NCBI GenBank assembly: GCA_040384465.1
Contig: JAZKJF010000001.1
Span: 356,813-420,812 of the forward strand
Reading direction: 5' to 3'
Length of the DNA: 64,000 bases
Source of the DNA: UBA5078 sp040384465
GTDB taxonomy: Bacteria > Pseudomonadota > Gammaproteobacteria > Pseudomonadales > Pseudohongiellaceae
Positions 1-8,298 of this stretch are shown one piece after another. Position numbers and translations under genes: made by a program. How positions within the stretch are numbered: the stretch's first letter is position 1; the number at the start of each line of letters is the position of its first letter. The notes under the pieces are model-generated. The model was given only the letters and a program-made list of their open reading frames with translations, did not search any database and was not told the origin of the DNA.

Positions 1-1840
1 CGATCTTCGACTGCACCATGAACGAGAGACGGGTAGGAATGTTGGCCTTGATCAAACCGGTGAGCACGTCAACTGATGGACGCTGAGTTGCCAGAATCAG
101 GTGAATACCGGCCGCCCGCGCCTTCTGCGCGATCCGGGCAATCAGCTCTTCGACCTTCTTGCCTACCACCATCATCATGTCGGCGAGTTCGTCCACGACC
201 ACCACGATCACCGGCAAGGATTCCAGCATGGGTGCTGACTGCTCTTCGAACAGCTGCATCGGGTCGGGCCGCCACAGCGGATCGACAATCGGCTGGCCTG
301 CCGCTTGAGCATCAGTCACTTTCTTGTTGTAACCAGCAAGATTGCGCACACCCAATGCCGACATCAGCTTGTAGCGGCGCTCCATCTCAGCCACGCACCA
401 GCGCAGACCGTTGGCGGCGTCTTTCATGTCGGTGATGACCGGCGTCAAAAGGTGTGGAATGCCATCGTAGACCGACAACTCCAGCATCTTCGGATCGATC
501 ATGATCATCCGCACTTCCTGCGGGGTGGACTTGAACAAGAGGCTGAGGATCATCGCATTCACGCCGACAGACTTACCCGAGCCGGTGGTACCAGCAACCA
601 ACAGGTGCGGCATCTTCGCCAGGTCCACGATTACCGGATTGCCGACGATGTCATGGCCGAGCGCCATGCTGACCGGAGAATGGGATTTGTCGAAATCCGG
701 AGACGCCAGCACCTGGCTGAGCATAATCATCTCGCGGTGTTCGTTGGGGATCTCGATGCCGATGACGGTCTTGCCTGGAATCACCTCCACCACGCGCACA
801 CTCACCAGCGCCAGCGAACGCGCCAGATCCTTGCCCAACCCGGTGATGCGACTGGCCTTGATACCAGGCGCGGGTTGCACTTCGAACCGGGTAATCACCG
901 GGCCAGGATTGACGGCGGTCACTTCGATCTCGATGCCGAAATCCTTGAGCTTGAGTTCCAGCAGCCGCGACATTGCCTCAAGAGAATCTTTGGAGAAACC
1001 GGCCTTGGTGCTGCCCTTCCACTCATCCAGCAATGAAATCGCGGGCAGGTCGCCGGGGTTAGGAGCCGTGAACAGACGTCCCTGCCGCTCCTTCTCGACG
1101 CGCTCACTCTTCTGCACAGGCGCTTTGGCCACGGGGGCAATGGTTGGTGGCACGCGCTTCTTTTCTTTTTCGATGTAGATATCGAGATTGCGCTTGCGAG
1201 ACTCCAGAATCTGCTTGGTGTCCTGCTCTTCCTTTCGGCTTTGTAGCCAACCACGCAGCCCCGTGCCGAATGAACCCAGCAGCGTCAACGTCCAGTAACC
1301 CGTGGCATCGATGAGACGCAGCCAGGAAATCTCCACCGTGATGGTCAGGCCCAACAGGAAAAGTGCGAAGTAGAGGATCGTGCTGCCAACCACGGCAAAC
1401 ACCGGTACCGTGACATCCACCATCAACGAACCAATGACGCCACCAGCCAGCCAGGACACCCCTGGATCAATTTCGAAATGCATCGTCGCCAGCGCACAGG
1501 CTCCCACTGCCAGCAGGATGACCCCGCTCGTCTTGAGTCCGAACATTCCCCAGGAAAACTCTTCATCGGGTTCGTCCGAATGGCGCAACATGCCAACGAC
1601 TTTGAGCCCGAGCGTCAGTGGAAACAGATAGGCGAAGAGACCGAACAGATGCAACAGCAAGTCGGCTATCCAGGCGCCGAGTTGTCCCACGGCATTATCA
1701 ATGTCGCCACCTGCGCCTGTGGTGAAGAAGCCCGGGTCCGCCGACGAGTAGGTCAACAGGGCAATTAGCAGAAAGATACCGCTGAGAAAACACAGAATGA
1801 GAGTGGCTTCGCGCACGACGCGGTTGAGCACCCGACTCAT
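1..1840 (-). CDS. ftsK: DNA translocase FtsK (N-terminal part, cut by window edge)
   Basis: Septum-anchored motor that pumps the chromosome terminus during the last stage of segregation and helps build the divisome. Reading back from the ATG at 1840 gives about four hydrophobic segments in the first ~175 residues, a short cytoplasmic linker, then a RecA-like motor with Walker A GTTGSGKS and Walker B VVVVDELAD. The linker is short compared with the very long one of Enterobacteria, as in pseudomonads. The window edge cuts the gene after Walker B, so the end of the motor and the DNA-reading gamma domain are not visible. An in-frame TTG at 1912 would add 24 basic residues, so the start is uncertain. 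trxB diverges across 297 bp with no other gene in it; an AT-rich stretch with GATAAT near 1972 may hold the trxB promoter. Confidence 0.96.
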   Translation of the reverse strand, partial: MSRVLNRVVREATLILCFLSGIFLLIALLTYSSADPGFFTTGAGGDIDNAVGQLGAWIADLLLHLFGLFAYLFPLTLGLKVVGMLRHSDEPDEEFSWGMFGLKTSGVILLAVGACALATMHFEIDPGVSWLAGGVIGSLMVDVTVPVFAVVGSTILYFALFLLGLTITVEISWLRLIDATGYWTLTLLGSFGTGLRGWLQSRKEEQDTKQILESRKRNLDIYIEKEKKRVPPTIAPVAKAPVQKSERVEKERQGRLFTAPNPGDLPAISLLDEWKGSTKAGFSKDSLEAMSRLLELKLKDFGIEIEVTAVNPGPVITRFEVQPAPGIKASRITGLGKDLARSLALVSVRVVEVIPGKTVIGIEIPNEHREMIMLSQVLASPDFDKSHSPVSMALGHDIVGNPVIVDLAKMPHLLVAGTTGSGKSVGVNAMILSLLFKSTPQEVRMIMIDPKMLELSVYDGIPHLLTPVITDMKDAANGLRWCVAEMERRYKLMSALGVRNLAGYNKKVTDAQAAGQPIVDPLWRPDPMQLFEEQSAPMLESLPVIVVVVDELADMMMVVGKKVEELIARIAQKARAAGIHLILATQRPSVDVLTGLIKANIPTRLSFMVQSKI

Positions 1841-2137
1841 CGTCCCCGCTGCCGGCGTGTCCGAATTAACCCGTGTTTCTTTATTGACTTTCCTGTTTGA
1901 TTTATTTTTCAAACTTTTCAGAGACCTGCAATTATGTTTTCTATCTGATTCTAGATTTTGATGGGCGCTATGATAATCAATTTCATCGGTGCCGCAAATA
2001 ACAGAAACGGCACGTTGAGGAGTATTGCACGGCAGAAACAAGCACAGCCAAGAATTTGTGTGAGGAAGTCTGGCGGATCAACTAGAATACCGGCCATCAG
2101 CAACAAAACCAGGACAGCAAACAGGAATCCTTCTTTC

Positions 2138-3085
2138 ATGAGCGAAGTACAGCACCACAGACTGATCATCCTCGGCTCCGGCCCGGCTGGCTACACCGCC
2201 GCCGTTTATGCCGCACGCGCCAACCTAAAGCCCGTCATCCTCACTGGTATGCAGCAGGGTGGACAGCTCACCACCACCACTGAAGTGGATAACTGGCCAG
2301 GGGATGTGGAGGGTCTGCAAGGACCTGCACTGATGGAAAGAATGCGTCTGCATGCGGAGCGCTTCGACGCCAATATCATTTTCGACCATATCAACAAGAC
2401 CGATCTGTCCAAACGCCCCTTCACCCTGTGGGGCGACTCGGCGGTCTACACCTGTGATGCGTTGATCATCGCCACGGGTGCTTCTGCCCAATACCTTGGA
2501 CTGCCCTCCGAAGAAGCCTTCATGGGCAAGGGCGTCAGTGCCTGTGCGACCTGTGATGGTTTCTTCTACCGCAACAAGCCGGTCGCCGTTATCGGTGGTG
2601 GCAACACCGCTGTAGAGGAAGCCCTGTATTTGTCCAACATCGCCTCTCACGTCACACTGGTGCATCGCCGCGACCGTCTGAAAGCCGAGAAGATCATGCA
2701 GGACAAGCTGTTCGAGAAGCAGAAAGCCGGTCTGATCACTATCGAGTGGAATCACCGCCTGGACGAAGTGCTGGGAGATGACATGGGCGTCACCGGACTG
2801 CGCATCGCCAGCACCGCGAACGGCCAGACCAAAGATATTGCCGTTGACGGCGTCTTCATTGCCATCGGCCATAAGCCCAATTCCGACATTTTCCAGGGAC
2901 AACTGGATCTGCATGACGGCTACGTCAAGATTCACAGTGGCATCAATGGCAACGCGACCCAGACCAGCGTGCCGGGAGTCTTCGCCGCTGGCGACATTGC
3001 CGATCACGTCTACCGACAAGCCGTCACCTCAGCAGGCTTCGGTTGCATGGCAGCGTTGGATGCCGAAAAATTTCTGGACCAGTAA
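2138..3085 (+). CDS. trxB: Thioredoxin-disulfide reductase
   Basis: FAD/NADPH flavoenzyme that keeps cytosolic thioredoxin reduced. The 315-residue product has the usual family length, an N-terminal FAD motif GSGPAGYTAA, the redox pair C136-A-T-C139 in the NADPH-binding half, a second dinucleotide motif GGGNTAVEE and the C-terminal FAD motif FAAGDIAD. The start is ATG 2138, preceded by AGGA; the frame stays open 60 codons upstream, but that extension is low-complexity and unlike the family. aat follows 42 bp later on the same strand, so trxB, aat, bpt and perhaps infA may share transcripts. This order is familiar from Pseudomonas. Confidence 0.97.
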   Translation: MSEVQHHRLIILGSGPAGYTAAVYAARANLKPVILTGMQQGGQLTTTTEVDNWPGDVEGLQGPALMERMRLHAERFDANIIFDHINKTDLSKRPFTLWGDSAVYTCDALIIATGASAQYLGLPSEEAFMGKGVSACATCDGFFYRNKPVAVIGGGNTAVEEALYLSNIASHVTLVHRRDRLKAEKIMQDKLFEKQKAGLITIEWNHRLDEVLGDDMGVTGLRIASTANGQTKDIAVDGVFIAIGHKPNSDIFQGQLDLHDGYVKIHSGINGNATQTSVPGVFAAGDIADHVYRQAVTSAGFGCMAALDAEKFLDQ

Positions 3086-3127
3086 ACCCGGCACCCACGG
3101 CGGTACCGACCGGCGAGATGAGGCAGC

Positions 3128-3838
3128 ATGCTCAAACTCCACTGGCTGAGCGAGAAGAGCCTCGACTTCCCTCCCGTCTCCAAAGCATTGCGGGACCCTG
3201 ACGGCTTGCTCGCCGTCGGGGGTGACCTGCACCCCGAACGCCTGCAACGCGCTTACGAGCAAGGCATATTCCCCTGGTATTCCGAGGATCAGCCCATCCT
3301 CTGGTGGTCTCCCTCCATACGGATGGTGCTTGAGCCTGACGACCTGCAGATTTCCCGCAGCATGCGCAAAGTGCTACGTCGACAACAGTTCCGAATAACT
3401 TTCGACACGGCATTTCCCACAGTCATGGCCCAATGCGCGGCAGTGCGGGAAGCCGGACCCGGCACCTGGATCACCGCCGAGATGCAGGAGGCTTACTGCC
3501 AACTGCACACTCAGCACATTGCACACTCAGTCGAAGTCTGGGAGCGCGACGTGCTGGTTGGCGGTCTCTACGGCATCGCGATGGGACAACTGTTCTTCGG
3601 AGAATCCATGTTCAGCCTGCGTGACAACGCCTCAAAAACCGCATTGATTGTGCTGACCCGGCAACTGCAAAAGTGGGGATATCGTCTGATCGACTGCCAG
3701 GTGCCCAGCGCACACCTGCGCAGCCTGGGGGCAAAGGAAATGCCGAGGAAGGCCTTCCTGAAACTGCTTGCCGAATACCGGCACGCGCCTGGCAAACTCG
3801 GCACATGGACTCTGGAGATCAATCCCTGTGAGCTCTGA
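3128..3838 (+). CDS. aat: Leucyl/phenylalanyl-tRNA-protein transferase
   Basis: Moves Leu or Phe from aminoacyl-tRNA to the N-terminal Lys or Arg of proteins, creating a primary destabilising residue for the ClpS-ClpAP pathway. The 236-residue product has the family hallmarks FPPVSKAL, DGLLAVGGDL, YEQGIFPWY, WWSPSIRMVL and the LFFGESMFS loop, and the usual length. Acts in the cytosol. Its 3' end overlaps the proposed start of bpt by 11 bp, which fits co-expression of the two transferases, and their partners clpA and clpS lie only about 1.1 kb downstream on the opposite strand. Confidence 0.97.
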   Translation: MLKLHWLSEKSLDFPPVSKALRDPDGLLAVGGDLHPERLQRAYEQGIFPWYSEDQPILWWSPSIRMVLEPDDLQISRSMRKVLRRQQFRITFDTAFPTVMAQCAAVREAGPGTWITAEMQEAYCQLHTQHIAHSVEVWERDVLVGGLYGIAMGQLFFGESMFSLRDNASKTALIVLTRQLQKWGYRLIDCQVPSAHLRSLGAKEMPRKAFLKLLAEYRHAPGKLGTWTLEINPCEL

Positions 3839-4547
3839 AGACCTGACGACATTGCGCTTTTATCAAACGACAGCGCATGACTGCAGCTATCTGGACGGAC
3901 AGCAGGCTGCGACGGTGTTCATGGACCCGGAGCAGCCGCTGACGGCAACGCTCTACAGCCGCCTTATCACGGCAGGTTTTCGACGTAGCGGCACGCACCT
4001 CTACCGTCCCGCCTGCGAACACTGTCAGGCGTGTATCTCCTGCCGTGTCAGGGTCCGCGACTTCACACCAGGCAAGCGTTTCAAGCGAGTGTGGCGGCGC
4101 AATCAGGACATCGTCGCGCTGGACCTGTCCGCCAGTGCTCTCAATGATCCCCAGTTTTATGAACTCTACGCCCGCTACATCACGCTGCGGCATGCCGACG
4201 GCGACATGTACCCACCCTCTCGCGAGCAATTTCAATCATTCATCAAAGCTAGCACCCCCACCACGCGCTTCCATGGTTTTTTTGTAAAAGGGGAACTGGT
4301 GGCCGTCTGCATTCTCGATGAGCTGGATCATGGCTTGTCCGCCATGTATACCTTCTTTGAACCGGAGATACCCGCGCGCTCCCTGGGTGTTTATGTGATC
4401 CTGTGGCAAATCGAGAAAGCGCGACGGCTCAACCTGCCCTACCTGTACCTGGGTTACTGGATCAAAGGCTGTGAGAAGATGAGCTATAAGACTGACTATA
4501 GGCCTTTGGAGTTGCTGGTGGCGAACAGATGGACGCTGCTGACTTGA
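3828..4547 (+). CDS. bpt: Aspartate/glutamate leucyltransferase (bacterial ATE1-like)
   Basis: Transfers Leu from leucyl-tRNA to proteins beginning with Asp or Glu, the second leucyl-transferase branch of the bacterial N-end rule. Seen: N-terminal cysteines in YRPACEHCQACISCRVRV and the C-terminal acetyltransferase-like part with YLYLGYWIKGCEKMSYK, both typical of the ATE/Bpt family. I chose GTG 3828, preceded by GGAG about 10 bases away, giving 239 residues, a normal length. The longer frame from 3768 would overlap aat by 71 bp and adds sequence unlike the family. Often annotated as arginyl-tRNA-protein transferase (ate) in older records; the leucyl specificity is inferred from bacterial Bpt. 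Confidence 0.95.
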   Translation: MSSEDLTTLRFYQTTAHDCSYLDGQQAATVFMDPEQPLTATLYSRLITAGFRRSGTHLYRPACEHCQACISCRVRVRDFTPGKRFKRVWRRNQDIVALDLSASALNDPQFYELYARYITLRHADGDMYPPSREQFQSFIKASTPTTRFHGFFVKGELVAVCILDELDHGLSAMYTFFEPEIPARSLGVYVILWQIEKARRLNLPYLYLGYWIKGCEKMSYKTDYRPLELLVANRWTLLT

Positions 4548-4665
4548 ACGCCCATTGACAGCAAAGCAGTTTTGCTTATCCAACTTAAATGAGGCAAAAT
4601 GCGCGCACGATTTTGACCGCTCGCGGTTATTTATGCTTGTTTACCTGAATCAGGATTGATTGTTA

Positions 4666-4884
4666 ATGGCAAAAGAAGATCAGATCGAAATGGATGGTGA
4701 GGTAGTCGATACACTCCCTAATACCATGTTTCGTGTGAAGCTGGAGAATGGCCACATCGTGACCGCGCACATCTCCGGCAAAATGAGAAAGAACTACATC
4801 CGTATTCTGACCGGCGATCAGGTCAAGGTTGAGTTGACACCTTACGACCTGAGCAAGGGTCGCATCACCTATCGCGCTCGCTGA
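4666..4884 (+). CDS. infA: Translation initiation factor IF-1
   Basis: Binds the A site of the 30S subunit during initiation and helps IF-2 and IF-3 select initiator tRNA. The 72-residue product is a single S1/OB-fold domain beginning MAKEDQIEMDGEV and containing MRKNYIRILTGDQV, both diagnostic. ATG 4666 is the family start and has AGGA about 10 bases upstream; a TTG two codons earlier is ignored. A TTGACA hexamer at 4555-4560 lies upstream, but I could not pair it with a convincing -10. The gene converges on clpA with 65 bp between stops. Confidence 0.98.
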   Translation: MAKEDQIEMDGEVVDTLPNTMFRVKLENGHIVTAHISGKMRKNYIRILTGDQVKVELTPYDLSKGRITYRAR

Positions 4885-4897
4885 GCGGCAACAGAAG

Positions 4898-4915
4898 CGA
4901 GGGCTGATGCCCTCG
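4898..4915. terminator. Hairpin between convergent infA and clpA
   Basis: Perfect 7-bp inverted repeat, CGAGGGC and GCCCTCG, around a TGAT loop, 13 bp after the infA stop. No uninterrupted T run follows on either strand, so it is only a probable transcription end, possibly used from both sides. Confidence 0.5.
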
Positions 4916-4931
4916 GTTCTATTGAGTCTTT

Positions 4932-5015
4932 GCGTTTAAATCCCTGCATTTAAATCTCTGCGCTTAACTCTCTACGCTTCAAATCACTGCTTTTTAGATC
5001 GGTGCCTTTTGAGTG
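4932..5015. repeat. Degenerate 14/15-bp tandem repeat across the clpA stop codon
   Basis: Units begin at 4932, 4946, 4960, 4974, 4989 and 5004. The inner copies are 15 bp and lie in the clpA frame, encoding GTDLK, SSDLK and RRELS; the outer copies are 14 bp (for example GCATTTAAATCTCT) and run through and beyond the TAA at 4950-4952. The array therefore creates both the protein tail and the sequence after it. Confidence 0.6.
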
Positions 5016-7283
5016 GCCGCCGTCGGCGTTTTTACGCCCGGTAATCGACAGCTTGACCTCGTCGTTGACGATGGACACGTCGACCTCACCACCCTCGGTC
5101 AATTCGCCAAAGAGTATTTCCTCAGCCAGTGCTTTCTTGAGCTTTTCCTTGATCAAACGGCCCATCGGGCGTGCGCCCATGGACTCGCTGTAACCGTGTT
5201 CGACAAACCAGTCGCGTGCGCTTTCGTCCACATGCAACGTGACTTTCTTGTCATCCAGCTGTACCTGCAACTCCACCAGGAACTTGTCGACGACAGTCTT
5301 GATCGTCTCAGAACTCAGTGCGCCAAACTGCACAATGGCATCAAGGCGGTTACGGAACTCCGGACTGAACATCTTCTTGATCGCTTCCATGCCATCCGTC
5401 CGGTGATTCTGCACAGTGAAACCCATGGAGGCCCGCGACATCTCCTGCGCACCGGCATTGGTAGTCATGATCAGAATGACATTGCGGAAATCTGCCCTGC
5501 GACCATTGTTGTCGGTCAGAGCGCCGTGATCCATGACCTGCAGCAACAGATTGAAAACATCTGGATGGGCTTTTTCGATCTCATCCAGCAGCAGCACACA
5601 GTGCGGCGTCTTGGTAATGGCTTCCGTCAGAAGACCACCCTGATCGAAACCCACGTAGCCGGGAGGAGCACCAATGAGGCGCGACACGGTATGCCGCTCC
5701 ATGTATTCAGACATATCGAAACGCACCAACTCGATACCTAGAATCTTCGCCAACTGACGGCTGACTTCTGTCTTTCCGACACCTGTCGGGCCAGAAAACA
5801 GGTATGAACCGATCGGCCTGTCCGGGTGATTCAATCCCGCTCGGGAAAGCTTGATAGCCGAAGCAAGGTTGCTGATGGCTTCATCTTGCCCGAACACCAC
5901 CATCTGCAGATTATCCTCCAGGTTCCTCAACGCCTCAACGTCATTGGTCGAAACGTGTTTCGCAGGAATACGCGCAATCGCTGCGACCACTTTCTCCATG
6001 TCCTGCGCCTGAATCAGTTTCTTGCGTTTACTCAAAGGCTGCAGGCGCTGATAAGCACCCGCCTCATCGATCACATCGATGGCCTTGTCTGGCATGAAAC
6101 GGTCATTGATATAGCGCCCGGCCAGCTCCGAGGCGGCACGCAACGCATTGTCGCTGTAACGCAGCTCGTGATGCTCTTCAAACCGCGACTTGAGGCCTTT
6201 GAGGATGCGATAGGTGGTTTCGACATCCGGCTCATCGACATCGATCTTCTGGAAGCGCCGTGACAGCGCCCTGTCCTTCTCGAAAATACCTCGGTATTCC
6301 TGATAGGTCGTAGAACCGACACAACGCAGATCCCCGGAGGTCAGAATGGGCTTCAACAAGTTCGAGGCATCCATCACTCCACCAGAAGCAGCGCCCGCAC
6401 CAATGATGGTATGAACCTCGTCGATGAATAGAATTGCCTTAGGATTCTTTTTAAGTTCAGCGAGTAACGCTTTGAAACGCTTCTCAAAATCACCTCTATA
6501 CTTGGTGCCGGCGAGTAGCGACCCGAGGTCGAGAGAGTAAATGACATTGTCCTTGAGAATATCGGGGACCTGGTTCTCGACGATCATCAAGGCAAGCCCT
6601 TCAACCACCGCCGTTTTGCCAACACCCGACTCGCCAACCAGCAGGGGATTGTTCTTGCGGCGCCGTGACAACACTTGGATTACCCGGGTAATCTCGCTCT
6701 CACGTCCGATCAGCGGATCGATTTTGCCCATCAGCGCCTGCTGATTGAGATTCGTCGCGAAACTCTCCAGCGCGTTAGCTGCCTGCTCTACCCCCTCCTC
6801 CTCGTTCTGCTGTGGTGGAGCTTGTTCGGGCTGACCGCTGTGACCATGGACCTTCGGTGTCCCGTGAGTGATGTAATTGACGACATCGATTCTGGCAATG
6901 TCCTGTTGACGCAGCAGAAAGACCGCCTGGCTCTCCTGCTCGCTGAAGATGGCGACCAGCACGTTGGCACCCGTCACCTCGCGCTTGCCGGAGGACTGCA
7001 CGTGAAACACCGCGCGCTGCAGGACACGCTGGAAACCAAGCGTCGGCTGAGTCTCCCGGTCCGCCTCCTGATCCGGAATGAGCGGGGTGGTGGCGTCGAC
7101 AAATTCCGCCAGCTCGCCCCGCAAACGTGCCAGATCGGCTCCGCAGGCCAGCAGCACATCAGCGGCGATATCATTGTCCAGCAGCGCCAGCAGCAGATGC
7201 TCGACGGTCATGTACTCATGACGCTTCTTTCTGGCTCCAGAAAAGGCGCTGTTCAACGTGATTTCAAGATCTTTGCTCAACAT
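4950..7283 (-). CDS. clpA: ATP-dependent Clp protease ATP-binding subunit ClpA
   Basis: Hexameric AAA+ unfoldase that feeds proteins to ClpP and takes N-end-rule substrates from ClpS. The 777-residue product has the double Clp-N repeat (residues ~1-140), AAA module 1 with Walker A GESGVGKTA, AAA module 2 with GPTGVGKTEVS, and the C-terminal small domain. Start ATG 7283 gives MLSKDLEITLN, matching the family, with GGAAGG seven bases upstream; ATG 7289 sits too close to that site. Past the usual ClpA end there is an acidic/basic tail of about 25 residues built from five-residue repeats (GTDLK, SSDLK, RRELS). clpS lies 15 bp upstream in the same direction, so the two are one operon. Confidence 0.97.
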   Translation of the reverse strand: MLSKDLEITLNSAFSGARKKRHEYMTVEHLLLALLDNDIAADVLLACGADLARLRGELAEFVDATTPLIPDQEADRETQPTLGFQRVLQRAVFHVQSSGKREVTGANVLVAIFSEQESQAVFLLRQQDIARIDVVNYITHGTPKVHGHSGQPEQAPPQQNEEEGVEQAANALESFATNLNQQALMGKIDPLIGRESEITRVIQVLSRRRKNNPLLVGESGVGKTAVVEGLALMIVENQVPDILKDNVIYSLDLGSLLAGTKYRGDFEKRFKALLAELKKNPKAILFIDEVHTIIGAGAASGGVMDASNLLKPILTSGDLRCVGSTTYQEYRGIFEKDRALSRRFQKIDVDEPDVETTYRILKGLKSRFEEHHELRYSDNALRAASELAGRYINDRFMPDKAIDVIDEAGAYQRLQPLSKRKKLIQAQDMEKVVAAIARIPAKHVSTNDVEALRNLEDNLQMVVFGQDEAISNLASAIKLSRAGLNHPDRPIGSYLFSGPTGVGKTEVSRQLAKILGIELVRFDMSEYMERHTVSRLIGAPPGYVGFDQGGLLTEAITKTPHCVLLLDEIEKAHPDVFNLLLQVMDHGALTDNNGRRADFRNVILIMTTNAGAQEMSRASMGFTVQNHRTDGMEAIKKMFSPEFRNRLDAIVQFGALSSETIKTVVDKFLVELQVQLDDKKVTLHVDESARDWFVEHGYSESMGARPMGRLIKEKLKKALAEEILFGELTEGGEVDVSIVNDEVKLSITGRKNADGGHSKGTDLKSSDLKRRELSAEI

Positions 7284-7298
7284 AGTCATGCCTTCCGT

Positions 7299-7682
7299 TT
7301 ATCTGTCGACTTCTACATTACAAAGAAGCGGTTGCTCGCATTCGCGCGAGTAATCATTCACCTGTTGTGCTTTGGTTTCTGCTACATCCTTGCTGAACAC
7401 GCCACACACTGCCTTCCCTTCCGTGTGCACCTTGAGCATGATCTGAGTGGCCTTCTCCACATTCATTCCGAAAAACGAACACAACACATCTACCACGAAA
7501 TCCATCGGCGTGTAGTCGTCGTTCATCAAAACAACTTTGTAGAGTGGTGGCTGCGTAACCTTGGGGCGTGTGATGGCCGTTGCAAGACCATCATCATGTC
7601 CATCATCTCCTTCTGATTCACGATGCGCCATGCCTGCCTCTGGCGCCAGCGGCACCCACCCTGAATCTACTTGCTCCAGCAT
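7299..7682 (-). CDS. clpS: ATP-dependent Clp protease adapter ClpS
   Basis: Adapter that binds N-terminal Leu, Phe, Tyr or Trp and hands the protein to ClpA. Core motifs are PPLYKVVLMNDDYTPMDFVV, the helix FFGMNVEKATQIMLKVH, and GKAVCGVFSKDVAETKAQQV. The first ~45 residues are a variable, charged, histidine-containing arm; ClpS arms are normally flexible and needed to regulate ClpA. Two starts are possible: ATG 7682 (127 aa, used here, AGG and AAAGG upstream) or ATG 7631 (110 aa, GAGGCAGG upstream). It is divergent from cspD, as in Pseudomonas. Confidence 0.95.
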   Translation of the reverse strand: MLEQVDSGWVPLAPEAGMAHRESEGDDGHDDGLATAITRPKVTQPPLYKVVLMNDDYTPMDFVVDVLCSFFGMNVEKATQIMLKVHTEGKAVCGVFSKDVAETKAQQVNDYSRECEQPLLCNVEVDR

Positions 7683-7990
7683 TTTGACCTTTTTCCTGAA
7701 CCTGTCTGCAGAGAATTGCGAGTCGAATCGATACCCGAATTAAGACCCTATGATACGCCGGAACATTGTCGAGACGAAAAGAAAATTCTGGCCGTTGAAC
7801 GGGGTAAGATTGTTTGCTTTATAAACAATTCCTGTTGCAGAATGTTGCAAACTAGCAGAAAAACAATGTCCTACGAGATTGACAGATAGAAATACGTGGG
7901 CTATACAAAATATCGCAGGTGTCCTCTCTAGCAGAGACATGTGACAAACGTATAAAAATTACAACAACACGTGATACGGGAGTTATTGCC
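7683..7990. other. clpS/cspD divergent intergenic region
   Basis: 308 bp, clearly more AT-rich than the flanks. It holds a strong promoter toward cspD (7879-7907) and a perfect 7-bp inverted repeat, ATTGTTT and AAACAAT, at 7809-7829 that could serve clpS/clpA transcription. No ORF in it looks real. Confidence 0.6.
7879..7907 (+). promoter_or_regulatory. Sigma-70 promoter of cspD
   Basis: Consensus -35 TTGACA (7879-7884), exactly 17 bp spacer, -10 TATACA (7902-7907). Transcription would begin near 7914 and leave a leader of about 77 bases before the cspD ATG, a length usual for cold-shock family mRNAs. Confidence 0.75.
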
Positions 7991-8215
7991 ATGAATACAG
8001 GGCAGGTGAAGTGGTTCAATAATGCGAAGGGGTTCGGTTTCATTCTTCCAGACAATGGCGGCGACGACTTGTTTGCGCACTACTCAGCCATTGGCATGGA
8101 GGGCTACAAGACACTCAAAGCAGGACAGACTGTAACGTTTGAGACGATCGAAGGCCCCAAAGGGCTGCACGCCGCGAATATCCGGCCACTGAGCCAGGAC
8201 GGCGCCGCACCGTGA
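7991..8215 (+). CDS. cspD: Cold-shock-domain protein CspD
   Basis: Single OB-fold nucleic-acid-binding protein of 74 residues. RNP-1-like KGFGFILP and RNP-2-like DLFAHYSAI are visible, and the start TGQVKWFNNAKG is typical. The CspD assignment (stationary-phase inhibitor of replication in E. coli) rests on the position next to clpS and on the family-specific C-terminus; other Csp paralogues differ there. ATG 7991 has GGGAG about eight bases upstream. A long hairpin separates it from the convergent icd gene. Confidence 0.92.
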   Translation: MNTGQVKWFNNAKGFGFILPDNGGDDLFAHYSAIGMEGYKTLKAGQTVTFETIEGPKGLHAANIRPLSQDGAAP

Positions 8216-8233
8216 GGATACTTACCTGATACT

Positions 8234-8277
8234 TGCGATGCCCCTTCATCACTCAAAAGTGATGACGGGGCATCGCA
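8234..8277. terminator. Long bidirectional hairpin between cspD and icd
   Basis: TGCGATGCCCC (8234-8244) pairs with its complement at 8267-8277; after one mismatch an inner 8-bp stem, TCATCACT with AGTGATGA, closes on a CAAA loop. The stem is 19 bp in all and is symmetric, so it can end transcription from both convergent genes, though no long T run follows. Confidence 0.75.
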
Positions 8278-8298
8278 GCCCTCAAGAAGACACCGCTT

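Noticed and set aside
1958..2137. 60-codon N-terminal extension of trxB
   Set aside because: The extension is polar, unlike any thioredoxin reductase, and the ATG at 2138 has its own ribosome site.
4950..5015. Frameshift at the end of clpA
   Set aside because: The conserved ClpA core is complete; the odd tail is explained by tandem repeats, not by loss of frame.
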